Part shown: positions 59,344 to 64,000 of the stretch, one piece after another | How the letters are laid out: the number at the start of each line of letters is the position of its first letter | How positions within the stretch are numbered: position 1 is the first letter of the stretch | From: Bradyrhizobium erythrophlei | GTDB lineage: Bacteria; Pseudomonadota; Alphaproteobacteria; Rhizobiales; Xanthobacteraceae | Direction: 5' to 3' | DNA: 64,000 nt | NCBI GenBank assembly: GCA_900129675.1 | Contig: FSRD01000001.1 | Span: 3,523,501-3,587,500 of the forward strand | Notes under the pieces: generated by a model | What the model saw: the letters and a program-made list of their open reading frames with translations, nothing else | Databases searched by the model: none | What the model was told of the DNA's origin: nothing | Made by a program: the position numbers and the translations under genes

Positions 59344-59905
59344 CTTCTCCTCCCAGGTCTGTATATACCGTTCTACGCGCTTCGCCATCAGCTCATGGCG
59401 CAGCGGTAAACTACATAGTTACTCCTTCAGCTTGCTGTTGACCGTTCGATCCAGCGCTGAGCCAACAAGGATTCCACTTCGCGCCGTACCGGGCAAGTGC
59501 CGGGCCCAGGCGGCTATGGCAGAAATCCTGCCGGATCAGATGTGCGGATAGCGAAGGCAGCTGCCAAGCACATGTCTAGTCGGGGTCAAAAGCAACATTT
59601 AAGGAAGGTCCGGTTCTGGCGCAAAGCGGCCGTTCAAATGCAATAGCCATCTCGTAACTGATAAGGAATGAGTAGAAATGGAGTCAGTTCGCACTGATAA
59701 GCAAAGAAGCAAATATCGAAATCCTTATCAGTTTGCGGCTTTGGGCGTGGTTCGCGCGCTACCACATTGTCGGCTGTCGGTTTGTAGCTCTCCGGCCGGC
59801 TCAGAGAGCTTACCTTACGAGCGAGTGCGGTCGCGCTGTTGTCCAAGGCTTGGTTTTGCTGAACAAGCGTGGAAAGCGCCATGACCAATTGAGGCCGCGG
59901 CCGGT
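59344..59905. other. intergenic region
   Basis: No convincing gene. GTTCTGGCGCAAAGCGGCCGTTCA near 59614 is a copy of the dispersed repeat word seen also at 63.1 kb. Confidence 0.4.
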
Positions 59906-59919
59906 TTGATGCTAATCAA
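59906..59919 (+). promoter_or_regulatory. FixK/FNR-type box TTGAT-GCTA-ATCAA
   Basis: TTGATGCTAATCAA is a perfect match to the FNR/FixK consensus TTGAT-N4-ATCAA. Its centre is 58 bases before the phosphoribosyltransferase ATG at 59971, consistent with class II activation from about -41.5. This suggests low-oxygen induction. Confidence 0.8.
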
Positions 59920-59970
59920 CAATATGCCTGTCGGGGCCGATAATGTAGGACCTTGCAAGGGTCGCCCGTC

Positions 59971-60633
59971 ATGCCGTTTCAAAACAGAACCGATGCCGGT
60001 CGGAAGTTGGCGAAGGAACTTCTCATATACAGGAGCCGCCACCCCGTGGTCCTGGCGCTTCCCAGAGGCGGCGTTTCGGTCGCGGCGGAAATCGCCGCCT
60101 CTCTCGATGCTCCACTTGATTTGATACTTGTCCGCAAGATCGGTTTGCCAAGCCAGCCGGAGCTTGCGATGGGAGCCGTCGTGGACGGCGATAAGCCGAC
60201 CGTCATTCGCAACAATGACGTTGTCGAATTATCTGGCGTGAGCGAGCGAACGTTCCAACAGGTCTGCCGCGAGGAACACGCCGAAATAGAGCGACGACGT
60301 CAACGCTATCTGGGCGGTCGAGCAAGGTCAGAAGTAAGAGGGAAAGTGGCGATCATCGTCGATGACGGGATTGCGACCGGCGCAACGACGCTTGCAGCAA
60401 TAAGAGCCGTTCGCAAGCGGGAGCCGAAGGAACTGGTGCTCGCGGTGCCCGTGGCGCCGGTTGATGCCGTCGAGAAGCTGCATTCCGAAGTCGATACAAT
60501 CGTTTGTCTGGAAACGCCGCGGGATCTTGGCGCGATTGGATATTTTTACCGCGATTTTCGGCAGATCAGTGACGATGAGGTTATCGCTATTCTCAAACGA
60601 TTTCCTGCGATCAAGCCGGCGCGAGCGCCATGA
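59971..60633 (+). CDS. phosphoribosyltransferase-family protein
   Basis: The 220-residue protein has the type I PRTase fold. PVVLALPRGGVSVAAEIAAS lies near the start and LDLILVRKIGLPSQPELAMG follows. The PRPP-binding motif is KVAIIVDDGIATGATTLAAI, and DTIVCLETPRDLGAIGYFYR closes it. Such stand-alone PRTases occur in anaerobically or stress-induced loci with unknown base specificity. The start is ATG 59971 (AAGGG nine bases ahead) rather than TTG 59953. A FixK-type box lies upstream. Confidence 0.88.
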   Translation: MPFQNRTDAGRKLAKELLIYRSRHPVVLALPRGGVSVAAEIAASLDAPLDLILVRKIGLPSQPELAMGAVVDGDKPTVIRNNDVVELSGVSERTFQQVCREEHAEIERRRQRYLGGRARSEVRGKVAIIVDDGIATGATTLAAIRAVRKREPKELVLAVPVAPVDAVEKLHSEVDTIVCLETPRDLGAIGYFYRDFRQISDDEVIAILKRFPAIKPARAP

Positions 60634-60790
60634 GAACCGATGCCGAGCGTGTTGCTCACGGACCAGGTAAGGCGCGGATTGCCGTACTTCGTCGCGTAGC
60701 CGAACGAGCGTGATCAGATTGCAGAGCCGTAGTTCGATCTTGCCGGTGCGGAGTCCAAAAGTCTGCTTAAATCTGAAAGTTCATGGAGCA

Positions 60791-60804
60791 TTGACCAAAA
60801 TCAA
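60791..60804 (+). promoter_or_regulatory. FixK/FNR-type box TTGAC-CAAA-ATCAA
   Basis: TTGACCAAAATCAA fits the degenerate FixK consensus TTGA(T/C)-N4-(G/A)TCAA. Its centre is about 93 bases before the MBL gene start at 60891, leaving room for a 50-base leader after activation from -41.5. Confidence 0.7.
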
Positions 60805-60890
60805 CCCGGTGTACAAAGGAGGGTTCCTTGGCCAGTGAAGGTCTTGTGACGCACAAGACACGTGAAAAACCTGCTGCAGAATAGTTTGCC

Positions 60891-61910
60891 ATGCGACCGA
60901 TCTTCCATCCGACCCTGGTCAACGGTCGCTACGGCGACCCGACGGTCTATGTGGAGACGCTGTTCAAAACGCACAGTGTGCTGTTCGATCTCGGAGAAAT
61001 CGCTTCACTGTCACCGCGGAAGATACGATGCGTCGACCAGATCTTCGTCTCGCATGCGCATATCGATCATTTCATTGGCTTCGATCATCTGCTCCGTTTG
61101 CTTGTGGGACACGAGAAAACAGTACGCCTTTACGGCCCGGCCGGCTTTGCCGAGTGCGTCTATCACAAGCTTCAGGCCTATCGATGGAACCTGGTCGAGA
61201 GCTACGGCTCCGATCTAGTCTTCGTTGTGAGCGAGCTTGAGACGCCGAACTCCATCTCTACCAGGCAGTTCCGGTTGAAGAGGGCTTTTGCCGCGGAACC
61301 GTCGGCGTCGAAAACAACTCTTGACGGCGTACTCTGTGACGAACGGACCTGCCGCGTCTCAGCCGCCATCCTCGAGCATCGTACGCCCTGCCTCGGCTTT
61401 GCCCTGCAGGAAGCGGCCCATGTCAATATTTGGAAGAATCGCTTGTCCGAGCGCGGGCTTCCTGTCGGGCCGTGGCTGCGGTGGCTCAAGCAGGCCGTTG
61501 TGGAAGGCCGTCCGGACGATTATTTGATACCGATCGATGGAGCTGCGACTTCGGAAGGTCGCCTCGAGCGGCTCGGCAGCCTGCGTGACGTCCTGACGGT
61601 CACTGCCGGCCAGAAGATTGCCTATGTTACCGATGTCACCGACACGCCGGCCAATCGTGCCGCCATCGTGGCGCTCGTTCAGAATGCGGATATCCTCTTC
61701 ATTGAGGCGGCATTTGCGGGGGCGGACGCCGCATTGGCGAGGGACCGGGCCCATCTTACAACCACGGCTGCGGGAGAAATTGCGCGGGAAGCCAATGTGC
61801 GCCGCGTCGAGCCGTTTCACTTCTCTCCGCGCTATGCGGGAGCGCAGGAGCGCATGCTGGCCGAGGTGATGACGGCGTTCAGGGATCCCACACCTGACGC
61901 AAAAACCTGA
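60891..61910 (+). CDS. metallo-beta-lactamase-fold hydrolase, RNase Z-like
   Basis: The 339-residue protein carries the metal-binding motif IFVSHAHIDHFIGFDHLLRL (HxHxDH) and further ligands in ILEHRTPCLGFALQE, KIAYVTDVTD and VRRVEPFHFSPRYAG. This fits RNase Z/ElaC-type nucleases and phosphodiesterases, although the sequence between the motifs is longer than in RNase Z. It probably hydrolyses a phosphodiester bond. It is ten bases from the downstream CapA-like gene and lies behind a FixK-type box, so both are likely co-expressed at low oxygen. Confidence 0.87.
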   Translation: MRPIFHPTLVNGRYGDPTVYVETLFKTHSVLFDLGEIASLSPRKIRCVDQIFVSHAHIDHFIGFDHLLRLLVGHEKTVRLYGPAGFAECVYHKLQAYRWNLVESYGSDLVFVVSELETPNSISTRQFRLKRAFAAEPSASKTTLDGVLCDERTCRVSAAILEHRTPCLGFALQEAAHVNIWKNRLSERGLPVGPWLRWLKQAVVEGRPDDYLIPIDGAATSEGRLERLGSLRDVLTVTAGQKIAYVTDVTDTPANRAAIVALVQNADILFIEAAFAGADAALARDRAHLTTTAAGEIAREANVRRVEPFHFSPRYAGAQERMLAEVMTAFRDPTPDAKT

Positions 61911-61920
61911 GGGGTATTTC

Positions 61921-63069
61921 ATGCCCGAGGAAAGACATTTGCCGGCTGGGCATCGGAAATCGGTGCGACTCTTCCTATGCGGAGATGTCATGTGCGGCCG
62001 CGGAATCGACCAGGTGTTGGCGCATCCCTGCAGCCCCGAAATTTACGAAGATTACGAACGATCGGCGGAGGGTTATGTGCTGCTCGCCGAGCAGGCGAAC
62101 GGGCCCATTCCGCGGCGCAACGGGTCGTCCTACGTTTGGGGCGCTGCACTGGGCCAGTTGGAGCGCATGCAGCCGGACGCGCGGATCATCAATCTCGAAA
62201 CGGCTGTGACCCGCAGCCACGACCGCGTGAACAAGGGCATCAACTACCGCGTGAGCCCCGAGAATGCAGAATGTCTCGCGGCGGCCAAGATCAACTGCTG
62301 TGTATTGGCCAACAACCATGTGCTCGATTGGGGCCGCGCCGGCTTGCTTGAGACGCTGACGACCCTGCAGAAACTCAACGTCAAGGCGACGGGCGCAGGA
62401 CGCAACGATCACGAAGCGCGTGCACCCGCAGTGCTTAACGTTGGCAAAGCCCGGCTCTTGATCTTTTCGTTTGGATCGACATCGAGCGGCATCCCGCTCG
62501 AGTGGGCTGCGACACCCGACGCTCCAGGTGTCAACTTGCTGCCTGACCTGTGCGAGGCGAGCGCGTTGGAGGTCGCTGACCGGGTCATGTCGCTCAGGCG
62601 GCCGGGCGATCTCATCGTCGTTTCGATCCATTGGGGATCCAATTGGGGATATCACATCCCGGACGAGCAGAAGATTTTGGCCCGGGCCCTCATCGACCAG
62701 GCAGGCGTGTCGATCGTTCACGGCCATTCTTCGCATCATCCGAGAGCGATCGAAATCTATCGAGACCGCCTCATTCTCTATGGCTGCGGTGATTTTCTGA
62801 ACGACTATGAAGGGATCCATGGTTACGAGCGCTACCGGGACGACCTGGCCTTGATGTATTTCGCCGACCTGGATCCGACCAACGGAAGCCTCCATGCGCT
62901 CAAACTGGTTCCCCTGCAGATCAAGAACTTTCGTCTCTCCATTCCATCGTGGCGGGACATCGAATGGATTCAGCAGACATTGGGTGGGAGATGTCAGCAG
63001 TTCGGAACAAGGGTCATTCCTGATTCCGAACGGCAGCTTGTAGTTATCGGGCCTGGGGCAGGGACCTAA
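61921..63069 (+). CDS. CapA-family metallophosphatase-like protein
   Basis: The 382-residue protein has the CapA/PgsA fold, a calcineurin-like phosphoesterase relative. VRLFLCGDVMCGRGIDQVLA is near the start, then ARIINLETAVTRSHDRVNKG, CVLANNHVLDWGRAGLLETL (metal-binding Asn-His), VVSIHWGSNWGYHIPDEQKI and VSIVHGHSSHHPRAIEIYRD. No signal peptide is visible, unlike true poly-gamma-glutamate PgsA. It follows the MBL gene by ten bases in one operon, with the FixK-type box ahead of both. Its substrate is unknown. Confidence 0.88.
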   Translation: MPEERHLPAGHRKSVRLFLCGDVMCGRGIDQVLAHPCSPEIYEDYERSAEGYVLLAEQANGPIPRRNGSSYVWGAALGQLERMQPDARIINLETAVTRSHDRVNKGINYRVSPENAECLAAAKINCCVLANNHVLDWGRAGLLETLTTLQKLNVKATGAGRNDHEARAPAVLNVGKARLLIFSFGSTSSGIPLEWAATPDAPGVNLLPDLCEASALEVADRVMSLRRPGDLIVVSIHWGSNWGYHIPDEQKILARALIDQAGVSIVHGHSSHHPRAIEIYRDRLILYGCGDFLNDYEGIHGYERYRDDLALMYFADLDPTNGSLHALKLVPLQIKNFRLSIPSWRDIEWIQQTLGGRCQQFGTRVIPDSERQLVVIGPGAGT

Positions 63070-63296
63070 CTCTGGTCACAATACCTCCCGTTGACCGCTC
63101 TTGGCGCGAAGCGGCCGTTCGGGGAGCAATCCTTGGATCCGCTGCTGAGGGCAAAACGATCGGTGCCAAACGCGGGTCACGAGGCGCCCTTGAGCTCTGG
63201 CCCACGATTGAGCAGGGCACAAACTGGCCCCTCAACCTTGTCCCCGTTTACAATTTTCTAAGCGGACAAATCCAAGCTTCGCTCCCGACAGTCCTC

Positions 63297-63917
63297 TTGT
63301 TCGATGCTGATCCCATTGCGGAAGGCGTCGTGCCAAGCCTCGCCCGGCCTGGCGGTAATCTCGCCGGAGTAATGATCTCGACCGGCGGAGAATTAATCGG
63401 GAAACGACTTCAGTTGCTCAAGGAACTGGCTCCCGCGGCCGCGCGGGTGGCCTGCATCGCAAGCAGTCAGGTCTGGGAGTCGTACAGCAGTAGCGCCGCT
63501 GATGCCGAGATTCCCCCGGTTTTTGCGCCGGTGAACCGCTCGGAGCAATTCGATGAAGCGTTCGCCACCATTCTGCGCGAGCGCGCAGACGCGCTGGTCA
63601 CGGAGGGCAGTCCGATCATCTATGTGCAGCGGGGCCGCATCGTGACGTTTGCGGTAGAGCACCGGCTGCCTTTGGCCGCCAACAATCGCGAGTTGGTCGA
63701 GGAGGGTGCGCTGATGTCCTACGGCATAAGCGCAGCCGGCTTATTCAGCGAATTGGCGGTTTATGTGGATCGAATTCTCAAGGGCGAGAGCCCGTCCGAC
63801 CTTCCCATACAGCGGCCGACCAGGTTCGAGTTGGTTATCAACGCCAGAACGGCCAAAGCGCTCGGCCTCACGCCGCCGCCAACGCTGGTCGCGATCGCCG
63901 ACGAGGTTATCGAATAA
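63297..63917 (+). pseudogene. N-terminally truncated ABC transporter substrate-binding protein
   Basis: The frame encodes FDADPIAEGVVPSLARPGGN then LAGVMISTGGELIGKRLQLL, GSPIIYVQRGRIVTFAVEHR, LMSYGISAAGLFSELAVYVD and PIQRPTRFELVINARTAKAL. This is the C-terminal two thirds of the TrpX-like ABC substrate-binding family (DUF534). The matching frame can be read a few codons further up (LPTVLL) but then loses similarity. No signal peptide or start is present, so the 5' third is missing and the gene is probably dead. A dispersed repeat (GGCGCGAAGCGG near 63.1 kb) lies at the break. Confidence 0.75.
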
Positions 63918-63941
63918 CATGCAGATAGTTGCAGCGCATGA

Positions 63942-63978
63942 GTCCGCGTTTGGCACGAACCGGACCAACCGGGCCGGT
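63942..63978 (+). repeat. partial copy of the TGGCACGAA..CGGACCA dispersed repeat
   Basis: GTCCGCGTTTGGCACGAACC and the following GGACCAACCGGGCCGG closely match the repeat at 17236 (and 27.1 kb inverted). It reaches the right window edge, where GATGTCCG words continue. Confidence 0.55.
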
Positions 63979-64000
63979 CTGGCGATGTCCGTTCATAGCA

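Overview
The window looks like an accessory, transposon-rich part of a chromosome or large replicon of an alphaproteobacterium in the order Hyphomicrobiales, most likely Bradyrhizobium or a close relative such as Rhodopseudomonas. I infer this from the high G+C content, several small conserved proteins I associate with that group, an RpoH-type sigma factor, FixK/FNR-type boxes and rhizobial insertion sequences. It holds no rRNA operon, no complete tRNA and no CRISPR array. Broken genes are frequent: frameshifts, nonsense codons, insertions and truncations.

Layout. 0.2-4.9 kb: a tight plus-strand operon encoding a secreted lectin-fold-like protein, a diheme c4-type cytochrome, an ABC ATPase, a GldF/GldG-like ABC permease and a second secreted lectin-fold-like protein, followed by a small PepSY-like periplasmic protein. 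4.9-9.2 kb: a decayed membrane gene, an ISNCY element with perfect terminal repeats and an IS630 element. 9.4-11.4 kb: very small genes, a ligD-like fragment and a repeat pair. 12-16.4 kb: an S9 peptidase, an IS110 element and a DUF3237 protein. 16.6-22.8 kb: a decayed flavin-oxidase-like gene, a MITE-like element, a family 3 binding protein, hairpin/REP-like repeats, an AbiEii-type toxin locus with a frameshift, and a secreted amidase. 23.4-27.0 kb: a transposase gene split by a 2.7-kb element carrying a frameshifted large serine recombinase.

27.6-34.0 kb: a Tat-type amidase, a protein-isoaspartate methyltransferase, an amidohydrolase, an aldo/keto reductase and a membrane protein. 34.2-39.7 kb: a MITE-like element, a sugar-binding-protein remnant, an NMT1-type binding-protein gene split by an IS256 element with a 9-bp target duplication, and a PAS/HAMP histidine kinase. 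40-45 kb: small conserved genes, an unusual acyl-CoA dehydrogenase-like protein, REP-like repeats and a tRNA-Arg 3' fragment. 45.5-49.7 kb: a patatin phospholipase, a SAM hydrolase/adenosyltransferase-family protein and a radical SAM protein. 49.7-51.4 kb: a tRNA remnant, an IS30 remnant and a tandem universal stress protein. 51.9-59.3 kb: a GAF-AraC regulator, a Cys-rich small protein, RpoH, a ClpP-like exported protein and a molybdopterin oxidoreductase. 59.9-64 kb: a phosphoribosyltransferase and an MBL-CapA gene pair, each unit preceded by a perfect FixK/FNR-type box, then a truncated binding-protein gene.

Functionally, the first operon looks like a redox-linked envelope export module. 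The last third (USP, SAM hydrolase, radical SAM, Mo oxidoreductase, FixK-boxed genes) suggests low-oxygen or stress physiology. No operon here makes a complete known pathway. The most unusual coherent unit is the 0.2-4.9 kb operon.
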